Source: CAYUQT01 sp964596165 | Lineage (GTDB): Bacteria > Planctomycetota > Phycisphaerae > UBA1845 > JAFGLZ01 | Length of the DNA: 64,000 bases | Direction of reading: 5' to 3' | NCBI GenBank assembly: GCA_964596165.1 | Contig: CAZQTW010000030.1 | Coordinates: 1-64,000, forward strand | Part shown: positions 1 to 8,720 of the stretch, one piece after another | Layout of the letters: each line of letters starts with the position of its first letter | Numbering within the stretch: the stretch's first letter is position 1 | Program-made: the position numbers and the translations under genes | Notes under the pieces: generated by a model | Told to the model about the DNA's origin: nothing | Databases searched by the model: none | What the model saw: only the letters and a program-made list of their open reading frames with translations

Positions 1-50
1 GTAGCGTAGCGAAGCCGGAACCTGTCACGGCGTAGCGCAGCGAAGCCGGA
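1..50. repeat. Two direct copies of a 19-bp GC-rich motif
   Basis: The motif GTAGCGTAGCGAAGCCGGA at 1-19 recurs with one change at 32-50. It belongs to the short dispersed intergenic repeats seen elsewhere in this window. The rest of 51-260 shows no gene that I recognise and turns AT-rich from about 190, leading into the promoter at 268. Confidence 0.5.
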
Positions 51-267
51 TCATCTCGGCCCGGTTGCCGTTCTGTGGCGTGCGGGATGGCCGGAGGCCG
101 TGCCAGGGCTTAAACCCGGGCACCGTTTCAAACCTCGCCGGCCTCGGCGTTTCCCGACCCTGCGCACACATCCGAATTTCGATGCGAACCAACAAATCTT
201 ATTAGGGATATAGCCTACTAGTTTGGGTCAAATACATGCTATTCCGAATAGAAAAAACTCTCGATTC

Positions 268-296
268 TTGACCACAATAATGACAACATGTATAAT
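268..296 (+). promoter_or_regulatory. Sigma-70-type promoter
   Basis: TTGACC at 268-273 and a perfect TATAAT at 291-296 are separated by 17 bp, in an AT-rich stretch unlike the GC-rich surroundings. Transcription would start near 303, giving a leader of about 190 nt before the start codon at 492. This is the best match to the housekeeping consensus in the window. Confidence 0.7.
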
Positions 297-491
297 GCCG
301 TTAGTTATCAGTCTTTCCAATCCGTGGTCTAGCGAGTGGTCACGGCAACTGAGTTCGTATAACTACCTATCATTGGTTTGCTTGCGAATCGGGCAGTGAG
401 ATCGCCGCGTTGGACCTGCCGTACGTCGTCGTGTGGGATGTTTCGTCGCGTCGCGGGGGAGAACGTGTCCGTGGAAAGGAGGACGAAGAGT

Positions 492-3400
492 ATGTGCACC
501 AGACTTGCATGTGCCGTAGGGACGCTGGCCGTCCTGTTGTCCGCCCTCACCGGAACCGCCGGCGGAGGTGAATACGCCCCGTACACGTACGGCCGCTGGG
601 TGCCGGTCGACCCAGGAGCGGGACAGGATACAGAACATCTGGCCGTCAATCCGGAGGATCCGAACATTGTCATCTGTAGCAGCGACGCTAGCGGCTTCTC
701 GCTGACCTGTGATGGTGGCCAGACTTGGGCAATCGTCAACGATGGGATCATCGGCGTCGCTGCCGAGCAATCATGGGCGCCCCCCGGCACATTGCTCTAT
801 GCTGGGGGACCGCCTATAGGGCGCCTCAAATGGGATCCCCTGGATGCCAACTGTGTGGTAGCGTGTGCCCACGGCCACCTCGTTCACGGCAGAGTACTCC
901 AGGGTGGCACACCCAGGGTGCAATGGGAGTTCAGGGGCCTACTGCCTGTGTATCTCAAGACAGTCGTGGACATATGCATGGACCCGCGTCCGGGGATCGA
1001 GACTGAGACCCACAACTTCTACGTGATAGACAGGCTTGGGCAAGTCGCGTTCACCAATGATGGGGGAACGACCTTGTACCCCCTTGCCAGAATCCCGTTC
1101 TCGGACACTGCACCCACAATAGGAGGATGGGGAGGCGTCTTCTACGGGACTCAGAACCCACTCATGGCGGTTATTCCGTATTCAAGCTCAACCAGTAGGC
1201 TCATCGCCGTTCCGTGCCCGAAGGGAACCTGGTATGCTTGGGCGTTGCACAACCAAGTCGACCCTGAGGCGTACGATCCCAACCTGGGCGACCCGAACGA
1301 TCCCAATGTCTTCTGGAACTGGTTTGACCCCAATGACCCCAACCAGCGTTGCGGCCTAGACGCCAACTGCGTCGGGGCAAACGGTTTGGTATTGGTTGAC
1401 GGAGGATCCATCTTCAATTGTAACCTCGTTCTTGCGGCAGACAATGATGGCAGTCAACGCGGCAGTGTTTACACCAGAAACTTGCTTGACTCCGACTGGA
1501 CGCGACGGACGGAGTTCTTCGCCCGGGTCGCAGATTACACGCCGTCTTCGCTCGTCGTCGACCCCGTCGATCCAAACAACTGCTACCTGGTTGAGTTTCT
1601 CAGCGCATTCAGAGGGGAGTGGCTCCACGCCCCCACAGGGCTATTCCGCGGACGCGACCTATGGGCGATGGACCCATGTGAGACCTATTTCGATGCCCCC
1701 ATCGTCCTGAATGATCCCAACACGATCAGCCTGGGCCACAATGTGGGCTATGATTCTGCGCCGACACCATGTTCCATGTACTGCGTCGACCTATGCTGGG
1801 CCGAACCCAATGTTGCATACATTTCCAATGCGGCGCTCGGCGTGTTTCGCTCGAACGACCGGGGAGCGTTTTGGTATAACATGTATACGACGTCTACTGA
1901 TCCCAACGCGGGCCTGTGGTCGAATCGCGGGCTCATGCCGATCCACACGCAGTCGTTCGTATTCTCGCCCAGCGACCCGAACATATACTTCATAGGGCGC
2001 AATGACAGCTATGGGTCCTTCAAGACCGAGAACCGAGGCAAGTCGTTCTGGAAATACCTTAGCCTAGGCGTGTGCAGGGACGATTGCGCGCCTGAATACA
2101 TCACGTACAAAGCCGGCGGCAGGACCTATACCCACCCAGCGAGTTGGTTCAAATACCCTTCTCGATCTTTCGCCGACGATCCCAATGACCCCAACGCCAC
2201 TCCAAACAACTTCTGGGTGATGGGCGTAGAGGCGAACGTTCTGTCAGGGATCATCCATCCGTCCGATCCCAATAGGGCGTGGTTTGTCACATATGACGAA
2301 CCAAACGTTCACTGCAGCCTCGTGGTGAAAACGACAGATGGCGGGAAGAACCTGGCGATCGTCATGCCGGACAACGCGTGTCTCCAGCTTGACCCGAACG
2401 ATCCGAACATAGATCCTAACAAGCCGAGCACCTATCCGCCCGTACCCAAGGTCAATCGACATTTTGTGCAAATGGCCGCAGACCCGAACTGCACAACACT
2501 CTACCTAGCCGCCACTACGGAGGGTGTCCTCAGGTCGACCGATGGCGGCGATACCTGGACAACCTGCCTGTCACCTCGTGACGCTAATGTCGTGGACCCG
2601 AACTACTACGTCGATCCTAACGACCCCAACTATGGGTTCTACACCGTAGCGGTGGCACCCGGTGATCCCAACGTTATCTACAGTGCTACCGGGCGCCACT
2701 ACAACAGATGGGGCTCGGGAACGCCGACAGGAAAAGGGCGCGTCTACCGATCGGCCGATGGGGGCGCAACTTGGGTCGAAACGGCGAGGCTGGTCTCCAG
2801 CTCATTGGCTGCTGCCATCCACACGGTAGTCGTCGACCCAATAGATCCCAACACAGTCTACGCAGCTTGTATTGATTGGGGTACGATGTGGCCCGCAACC
2901 GCTGACTACGGCATATGGAAGACAACTAATGGAGGTCTCGCGTGGGAGAGGATCTACCCGAATCGCCTCGATCCCAAATACGTGAGTTCCTACGTTACGG
3001 CAATCGCCATCGATCCGAAAGATCCCAATACGATCTACTGTGCCGAAAGGGACAGGCTGTGTTGGAGTGCATATAGGCCCCGGCCTGGAATCTACTTCAG
3101 CCGAGATGCCGGCAACACATGGGCAATGGTGGGCGACCCCAACTGTCACGATTCGAACGACCCCAATTTCCCATTGACGAACGTGATCACCACCTATTAC
3201 TCGCTCAGTTTCCACCCGAAGACGGGCGACCTGTATGTTGGGACATCCGCTGGCGCCTTCTGGTGGCCGCGGGATCGGACGCTGAAGGTTGGAGCGTGCA
3301 AAGGTCTGATTGACCCCAATGACCCGAACAATCGGGGCGGAGGGTACGTCTACATTAACGGTACCCTCGAAGACTCCAACAACCCGCGGACCCTCACCTA

Positions 3401-3662
3401 TGCCAACGACACGCAAGTGACGTTGGACGCCGTGCCCGAACCCAACATGAAGTTCTGGGTGTGGGGAGGCAACCTGCCGGCCGGCGCAGATCCCTGTGAC
3501 CCGCAGATCGTCGTCCTGTTGAACGAGGATCGTGAGATCTGGGCCTGCTTTGCGGCGGAGGGTTGCGGTAGCGGCTTGGGCCTGCTTGCGGGGCCGTGGA
3601 TGGCCATCGCCGCAATCAGCATGCTCTCGTTCGGCCGGTGGTATCACCGCCGTCGGCGGTAA
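492..3662 (+). CDS. Secreted Asp-box (BNR) protein rich in DPN triplets, Cys-Gly C-terminal anchor
   Basis: The ATG at 492 is chosen because GGAAAGGAGG lies about 8 nt upstream and a signal peptide follows directly (MCTRLACAVGTLAVLLSALT); an ATG at 378 has neither. The product is 1056 aa. At least seven Asp-box motifs (such as STDGGDTW, RSADGGATW, KTTNGGLAW) are spread along it, as in sialidase or sortilin-type beta-propellers, so a multi-bladed extracellular propeller is likely. About 27 DPN triplets, often doubled as DPNDPN, sit in the inter-blade segments. The C-terminus has CGSGLG, a hydrophobic helix and RRRR, resembling a sorting signal but without the PEP motif. No sialidase active site is evident, so substrate and enzymatic activity are unknown. 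It stands alone with its own promoter and a hairpin downstream. Confidence 0.8.
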   Translation: MCTRLACAVGTLAVLLSALTGTAGGGEYAPYTYGRWVPVDPGAGQDTEHLAVNPEDPNIVICSSDASGFSLTCDGGQTWAIVNDGIIGVAAEQSWAPPGTLLYAGGPPIGRLKWDPLDANCVVACAHGHLVHGRVLQGGTPRVQWEFRGLLPVYLKTVVDICMDPRPGIETETHNFYVIDRLGQVAFTNDGGTTLYPLARIPFSDTAPTIGGWGGVFYGTQNPLMAVIPYSSSTSRLIAVPCPKGTWYAWALHNQVDPEAYDPNLGDPNDPNVFWNWFDPNDPNQRCGLDANCVGANGLVLVDGGSIFNCNLVLAADNDGSQRGSVYTRNLLDSDWTRRTEFFARVADYTPSSLVVDPVDPNNCYLVEFLSAFRGEWLHAPTGLFRGRDLWAMDPCETYFDAPIVLNDPNTISLGHNVGYDSAPTPCSMYCVDLCWAEPNVAYISNAALGVFRSNDRGAFWYNMYTTSTDPNAGLWSNRGLMPIHTQSFVFSPSDPNIYFIGRNDSYGSFKTENRGKSFWKYLSLGVCRDDCAPEYITYKAGGRTYTHPASWFKYPSRSFADDPNDPNATPNNFWVMGVEANVLSGIIHPSDPNRAWFVTYDEPNVHCSLVVKTTDGGKNLAIVMPDNACLQLDPNDPNIDPNKPSTYPPVPKVNRHFVQMAADPNCTTLYLAATTEGVLRSTDGGDTWTTCLSPRDANVVDPNYYVDPNDPNYGFYTVAVAPGDPNVIYSATGRHYNRWGSGTPTGKGRVYRSADGGATWVETARLVSSSLAAAIHTVVVDPIDPNTVYAACIDWGTMWPATADYGIWKTTNGGLAWERIYPNRLDPKYVSSYVTAIAIDPKDPNTIYCAERDRLCWSAYRPRPGIYFSRDAGNTWAMVGDPNCHDSNDPNFPLTNVITTYYSLSFHPKTGDLYVGTSAGAFWWPRDRTLKVGACKGLIDPNDPNNRGGGYVYINGTLEDSNNPRTLTYANDTQVTLDAVPEPNMKFWVWGGNLPAGADPCDPQIVVLLNEDREIWACFAAEGCGSGLGLLAGPWMAIAAISMLSFGRWYHRRRR

Positions 3663-3717
3663 GTTGCACCGTGCGTCCTCGGACGAGGGGCGACGGTGTA
3701 TTCAACGTTGTCGTGAA

Positions 3718-3751
3718 CCCGGGGCGGGTCCCGCAAGGGACTCGCCCCGGG
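3718..3751 (+). terminator. Strong GC-rich hairpin after the Asp-box gene
   Basis: Two 15-nt arms (3718-3732 and 3737-3751) pair fully, with one G-T wobble, around a GCAA tetraloop. There is no clear U-tract, so it is a probable rather than canonical terminator. The rest of 3663-4050 shows no gene that I recognise. Confidence 0.6.
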
Positions 3752-4050
3752 TCGTCTTGCCAGGACGCTTCCACACACCCCGTCGTTTCGTTCACAGCGG
3801 ACCATCCATGAAAGAATGCATTACCCTCTCGGTCCCCGTTTAGCGAGAAGGTCAGATTGGTTCGCGCGACCGGCGGTACGCAACCGAAGATCGGACGCGC
3901 CCCGGTCCCGCAACAGAGTACAGGGGGTCTGGTCGAACGACCGATAATAGCATAGCGGCGGTGTCGAACCCCAAGGCGGTTTCGTTCGTAAACTACTGAC
4001 TTCAAATCGGTTATGTGTTCGGAAGCCGCGGAGGCCTCGCCCGCTCTCGG

Positions 4051-6627
4051 ATGGTCTTCATGCCCGCAACACAAGCGACTGCCACCCAGCCGGATCGAGC
4101 CGGGGCACCGCCGGCCGAGCGACTGGCCGGTGTGTACGCCACACTCGAGGCCGGCTGGCGACACCTGCGAGACCACCCGGACGACATCGATATCCGAAAC
4201 GCCGTTCTCGCCGGCTACGCCAAGTTGGGGCTGGCGGAGCTGGCGATCGAGGCGGCCGTAGGATTTCCCCCGGAGATCCGTGGCCACCAAGACGTCGTAT
4301 CCGCCATGGCGACGCTCCGCGCGCTACCGAAGGCCCGAGTGGAATGGTCCTCGCTCGCCGCGCAGTTCGACCGGAACCTGAGTGTTCTCGAGAGGCACTG
4401 TCCCGAGACCGCCGCCTTGCGGGAGGTGTGCCGGAGCGGGGCACTGGAGGCATTCGAGCTGTATCGTGCGATCGACGGCAACTATCAGATCTGCCGACGC
4501 GATGAAGCCGGGTTTCCCGTTTGGGTGCCCCGGATCGGCGACCACCGCCGCGAGGCCGAACAATTCAAACTGCCCGAAGCCAAGTCCCTGCTTCCCTCGC
4601 CCTATATCTTCGAGGGAATGGAGGCGCACCACATCTTTGAACCGGTCTGCCGCCAGACGTATCACACCTACGTGACGTACAGCCCGGCGATCTACGTCGT
4701 CGAGCCGAACGCGGCATGGCTGGCGGCCGTGCTCCACCTCCACGATTGGCGAGAGGTCCTGGCCCACGGACGCACGTTCTTCTTTGCCGGTCCGGACGCC
4801 GTCGTTCGGTTTCGCGACTTCCTCTTGTCGCACGAGCAGTTGCCCATTCCGTCCGAGCGGATTCACTACACGCAATCGTCGGAGGGGCTGGCACGGTCCT
4901 TGGCGGAGGTCTTGCTGCTCGTTCGCACCCGGCGATATGTGGAGGCCTCGCGACTCAGCCGGGACGTTGCCCGCCTGTACGCGAACCGCGGGCCGCGAGC
5001 CCTTGCCGAACGGTTCAACAACCCCGACCCTGAGAACCCGCTTCGCGTCATGTTCCTGGTCTCGCGCTACACGACGGTGATGCAATACACGATCCGTGAC
5101 TTGGCCGACGGATTCCGCGCCGCGGGCTATCCCACGGAGATCGTCAAGGAAGAGACGGACTGCGGCGCGCTGACACCGGAAAGCCGCATGCGGCGAATCT
5201 TGGAGTTCAAGCCGGATTTGGTGGTTATCCCGAACCACATTCGGGCCGAGTATCTCGATCTGACGCCGCCGCAGATCGTGGTGGCCACCTGGATTCAGGA
5301 TCCCATGCACGGGTTGTTCCGTGCGATAACCGGCCGCGCCGTGAGGACCCGCTGCTGCGAACCCGGCGAGCCCGGCGTGACGGCGCCGACCGATTACGTC
5401 TTCGGATACTTTCGCCGCGACCTGGTCGGACGTTACGGATACCCGGCGGACACCTTTTTGTCTTACCCGATCATCCCGGCCAACCCGAACCTCTATCGGC
5501 CGGTCGAGGTGACGCCGGAGCTGGAGCGCCGCTATGGCTGCGAGCTGGCGTTTCTCAGTAACGGAAACGACCCGTGCGAGCGATCGCTCGCGAAACTGCT
5601 GGAGACGTTCGAGCCGCCCGTCCGGCCGCTGGTGGAGGCGGCCTTCGAGACGATTCGCGACCACTACCGGCGGGGCGGCGATTTGTTGTGCTATCCGGGA
5701 TCGGCCGCGCACAGTCAGCTCAAGAAGGTCGCGGATCGGCTGGCGACGGAGATGAAGATCGATCCGGCATTGGTGGCGGATTTCGATCAGCGGTTCAGGC
5801 TGCTCAACGACAAGCTGTGGCGACACGCGACCCTTGAGTGGATGGTCGCGTTGGGAATCGATCTGCATCTGCACGGACGAGGCTGGGAGGAGCACCCCAC
5901 GTTTGCTCGTTTCGCGCGGCCGCCCGTCAACGATCCGGCCGAGATCGCGGCCGTTTACGGCTGCGCCAAGACCAGCCTGCAAATCGGCGCCTACGGCGCG
6001 CTGCATCAGCGCATGATCACGGGGCTGTTCTGCGGCGGATTCTTCATCGCCCGCGAATCGAGCTACAATTACGGCGCGTTCGACTACCGGCATCCCGAGC
6101 TTCAGGACGGTCCGAGCACGCCGGACGAGCGTCGAGCCGCGCTGGATGCCCTGGCCGAACTGTCGCGCCGCGGTTGTGATTCGTTCGAGGACTTTACCGC
6201 CCCCGGAAACCGCGAGTTGGTCGAGGTGATCGCGCCGGTCGCGGGCGAACCGCTACCCGCGGCCGACCGAAACGATGTCGCCGCGCTGTGGGAAACGGTT
6301 TCGCTGCTGCTCCGAGTCGTTCCGCGTGCGGTCTTTCCCGAGTGCTGGGACGACGTCGCCTTCTGGTCGCGCGAGGAGATGGCCGATCGGCTGGATCGGT
6401 TCATCCGACGGGAACCCGAACGCCGCAAGGAGCTGGCGACGTACATGCGACGGCAGTGTCTCGACAAGCACGGACCGGAGCCGCTGGTACGCCGGTTGCT
6501 CGGGCATATCGGTCGTTGCCTGGCGAAGTCGGTCGGCGGCGAAGCCGCCCCGCCGCCCGCCTCGTCGGGGGCAAGCGGCGGCGGACGACAAGGCCGGCGC
6601 CCCGCGCGCAAACGCAGAAGCCGCTGA
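4051..6627 (+). CDS. Large GT-B-like glycosyltransferase (CgeB/spore-maturation type)
   Basis: Start candidates are 4015, 4051 and 4060; none has a strong ribosome site, and 4051 (858 aa) is a compromise. The N-terminal third is helical with no recognised domain. From about residue 330 a Rossmann-like half appears (LRVMFLVSRYTTVMQYTIRD), followed by a second half ending in GAYGALHQRMITGLFCGGFF. That last segment resembles the donor-binding end of GT-B enzymes, where repositioned sugar-nucleotide contacts precede a conserved acidic residue. The final 25 residues are basic and Ala/Gly-rich. The next gene starts 7 bp after its stop, so the two are surely co-transcribed and may build the same surface glycan. 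The family assignment rests on pattern only; donor and acceptor are unknown. Confidence 0.6.
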   Translation: MVFMPATQATATQPDRAGAPPAERLAGVYATLEAGWRHLRDHPDDIDIRNAVLAGYAKLGLAELAIEAAVGFPPEIRGHQDVVSAMATLRALPKARVEWSSLAAQFDRNLSVLERHCPETAALREVCRSGALEAFELYRAIDGNYQICRRDEAGFPVWVPRIGDHRREAEQFKLPEAKSLLPSPYIFEGMEAHHIFEPVCRQTYHTYVTYSPAIYVVEPNAAWLAAVLHLHDWREVLAHGRTFFFAGPDAVVRFRDFLLSHEQLPIPSERIHYTQSSEGLARSLAEVLLLVRTRRYVEASRLSRDVARLYANRGPRALAERFNNPDPENPLRVMFLVSRYTTVMQYTIRDLADGFRAAGYPTEIVKEETDCGALTPESRMRRILEFKPDLVVIPNHIRAEYLDLTPPQIVVATWIQDPMHGLFRAITGRAVRTRCCEPGEPGVTAPTDYVFGYFRRDLVGRYGYPADTFLSYPIIPANPNLYRPVEVTPELERRYGCELAFLSNGNDPCERSLAKLLETFEPPVRPLVEAAFETIRDHYRRGGDLLCYPGSAAHSQLKKVADRLATEMKIDPALVADFDQRFRLLNDKLWRHATLEWMVALGIDLHLHGRGWEEHPTFARFARPPVNDPAEIAAVYGCAKTSLQIGAYGALHQRMITGLFCGGFFIARESSYNYGAFDYRHPELQDGPSTPDERRAALDALAELSRRGCDSFEDFTAPGNRELVEVIAPVAGEPLPAADRNDVAALWETVSLLLRVVPRAVFPECWDDVAFWSREEMADRLDRFIRREPERRKELATYMRRQCLDKHGPEPLVRRLLGHIGRCLAKSVGGEAAPPPASSGASGGGRQGRRPARKRRSR

Positions 6628-6634
6628 AGACCGT

Positions 6635-8527
6635 ATGACGCGTTCCCGATCCCTTCTTGTGCTGCTGGACGACGACGACCTGGCCTGCGTGGAGGCGGTT
6701 CGCCCACGGTCTCTGTCGGGCGATATCCTCGTCTTCGATCTCGACGTGCATCTGACGCTCCAGGATCGCGGGATCGCGCATCTCACGCCGTACGACATCA
6801 TTCGGCCGGACGAGTGGAATCGCGTGTCGGCCCTCCGCCGATCGCTGTGGGATTTCTGGACGCGGCACGCGCGGGTCGAATTCGAGGGGATCAACCTGCT
6901 CGGCATGGCGCGGTACCGCCACCGGACCTGCCTGGCCCGCATGGCATTCGTCGCCTATGTGATCGAGCGGGCGATCGAAGAACGGCGTCCCGGCGCCGTC
7001 GTGGTCTTCGAGGAGCCCGTCGGACACGGCCTGAATCCGCCGGACGACTACCACAAGATGCCCGTCCTGTTCATGCTGACCCGCGGCATCGCCGAACAAC
7101 ACGGGATCTCGGTTGATGCGATCCCGCGGGCGGAACAGATCGGGCGAAGCCCCTATGTGGATCTCGTCGCCCAAGGCGGCCGCCGGCAATTGAAGCCGGT
7201 GGAGCCGGAACGTATCCTCGGCAAGCGCCCGTTCGTCCTCTTCGCCGGCAGCGGCGTGGATCTCATCCGTCAGCTCCCGCTGATCCGACGGATCCACGAA
7301 GGGGGCCGGTACGCCGCGGTGCAACTGTACAAGACCGCCGGGGAATCCCAACTCGGGGCGATGCGCGCGGCGGGCCATGTCGTCTGGCACGACTCGCAGG
7401 TGACGCAGGACGCCCCGCGCATCGAATCCTTCGCGTTCGTCGATGAGGCCAGAGCGGCCTTCGGCGCGGCGCGGGCCCAAGCGCCTGCCGAGTTGCGCGG
7501 CGTCCTCGCGAACCCGCATCTGAAGCCGCACTTTGATTTCCTGTTCGGCCCCTACGCCCAAGGGATGGCCAGACACGTCCGCGCGTGGACGCACTTCTTC
7601 GGCCGCTGCCGGCCCGAGCTGCTGGTCGTCAACTACGTCGCGCCGATCAACGATGTCGCCATCCACATGGGAATCCCCGGGCTTGCCCTGACGCACGCCC
7701 TGATGCTCGTCGGCGTCGATGAATGGTTCCTGGACTTCCCGGGCTTTCACATCGGCGCCATCGGCCGGCCACACAAGGACAAGCTCATCGCCGCGGGTTT
7801 GCCGCCCGACCGAATTCACGTGGTCGGCGACCCGCGAATCGACGAGATACTCCATCTTATGGAGAAAGACCCCGGCCTCGGCGACGAGGCGTCGCGACAC
7901 AAGATTCGCTCCGATCTGGACGTTTACCCGCATCAGCGGATGGTCCTGTTGTTGATCAGCCGGCTGGCCACGTTGCCACACGAGAACGGCCTGCCGATCA
8001 CCGACTGGGCGGATGCCGTCCGGTGCTTCGAAGGTATCGCATCCATCGCCGCCCGCCGTCCGGAGTGGCGGTGGGTCGTCAAAGCCCACCCGCGATTCGA
8101 TCAGCCCCAACTGTATGAGCGAACCAATGCCAACCTCCCGATCGACCGGCGGATGGTTGTGCTCCGTGACGAGCCGCTCGACGAATTGGTCAAGGCGTCG
8201 GACGCCGTCGTCGTGTTCAACGTGGTCTCTTCCGGCCTGATCGAGGCCTCTTTCCGCCCGCGACCCGTGTTCATGTTCAGGCAGAGCATGCCCTGGTATT
8301 GGCCCACACAACGGGCGATGGACGGCTGGCTCCACGTGTCATCGGTGGATCAACTTGAAACGGAGCTGGATTCCACGTTCAGTAGCCGGGCCGAATACGA
8401 CGCTCGGGTGAAGCAGACTCGTGAAGCGCTGTGCCGCTACTTGGGCGGCGAACCCGTCCCGAGCCTGCCACTATGTGTGGCGGCCGTGGAGGAGATTCTT
8501 GCGCGCAGGCCTCAGGCTCAGCGGTAG
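6635..8527 (+). CDS. GT-B-fold surface-carbohydrate biosynthesis protein
   Basis: Product of 630 aa. The reading frame is open far upstream, but ATG at 6635 is taken because it follows the stop of the previous gene by 7 bp and homology-like sequence begins there (MTRSRSLLVLLDDDD). The C-terminal half has the layout of UDP-GlcNAc 2-epimerase or capsule glycosyltransferases: HVVGDPRIDEI, then a second Rossmann half with WRWVVKAHPRF and DAVVVFNVVSSGLIEA. The latter matches the usual 'serine in front of a conserved Glu' donor site. No transmembrane segment or signal peptide is visible, so it should be cytoplasmic. With the preceding gene it forms a two-gene glycosyltransferase unit. The reaction cannot be fixed from sequence. 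Confidence 0.6.
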   Translation: MTRSRSLLVLLDDDDLACVEAVRPRSLSGDILVFDLDVHLTLQDRGIAHLTPYDIIRPDEWNRVSALRRSLWDFWTRHARVEFEGINLLGMARYRHRTCLARMAFVAYVIERAIEERRPGAVVVFEEPVGHGLNPPDDYHKMPVLFMLTRGIAEQHGISVDAIPRAEQIGRSPYVDLVAQGGRRQLKPVEPERILGKRPFVLFAGSGVDLIRQLPLIRRIHEGGRYAAVQLYKTAGESQLGAMRAAGHVVWHDSQVTQDAPRIESFAFVDEARAAFGAARAQAPAELRGVLANPHLKPHFDFLFGPYAQGMARHVRAWTHFFGRCRPELLVVNYVAPINDVAIHMGIPGLALTHALMLVGVDEWFLDFPGFHIGAIGRPHKDKLIAAGLPPDRIHVVGDPRIDEILHLMEKDPGLGDEASRHKIRSDLDVYPHQRMVLLLISRLATLPHENGLPITDWADAVRCFEGIASIAARRPEWRWVVKAHPRFDQPQLYERTNANLPIDRRMVVLRDEPLDELVKASDAVVVFNVVSSGLIEASFRPRPVFMFRQSMPWYWPTQRAMDGWLHVSSVDQLETELDSTFSSRAEYDARVKQTREALCRYLGGEPVPSLPLCVAAVEEILARRPQAQR

Positions 8528-8720
8528 TTGCGCCGGCCAGAAAGATGTTCATTCATTACCCTGCCGGATTAGGCCGATAAATAGGCAGGTGGTCCTCTAT
8601 TTGACGGATCGCAACTCATTGGTGGAAAGGGGCATAGCGTTTCACGTGTGGATGTAGCGGCCGGCACCATCGCCGGCCGATGTCCGGCCTGCGGTCCGCA
8701 GGCCGCCACGGGGCAAGGGC

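Noticed and set aside
3995..4010. Anticodon-arm-like sequence resembling that of tRNA-Sec (ACTGACTTCAAATCGG)
   Set aside because: No acceptor stem, D-arm, long variable arm or T-arm can be built around it on either strand.
4324..8335. Long antisense frames (589 and 644 codons) opposite the two glycosyltransferases
   Set aside because: They show Arg/Val/Asp-rich composition typical of mirrored GC-rich codons, with no motifs or ribosome sites; the plus strand has recognisable domains.
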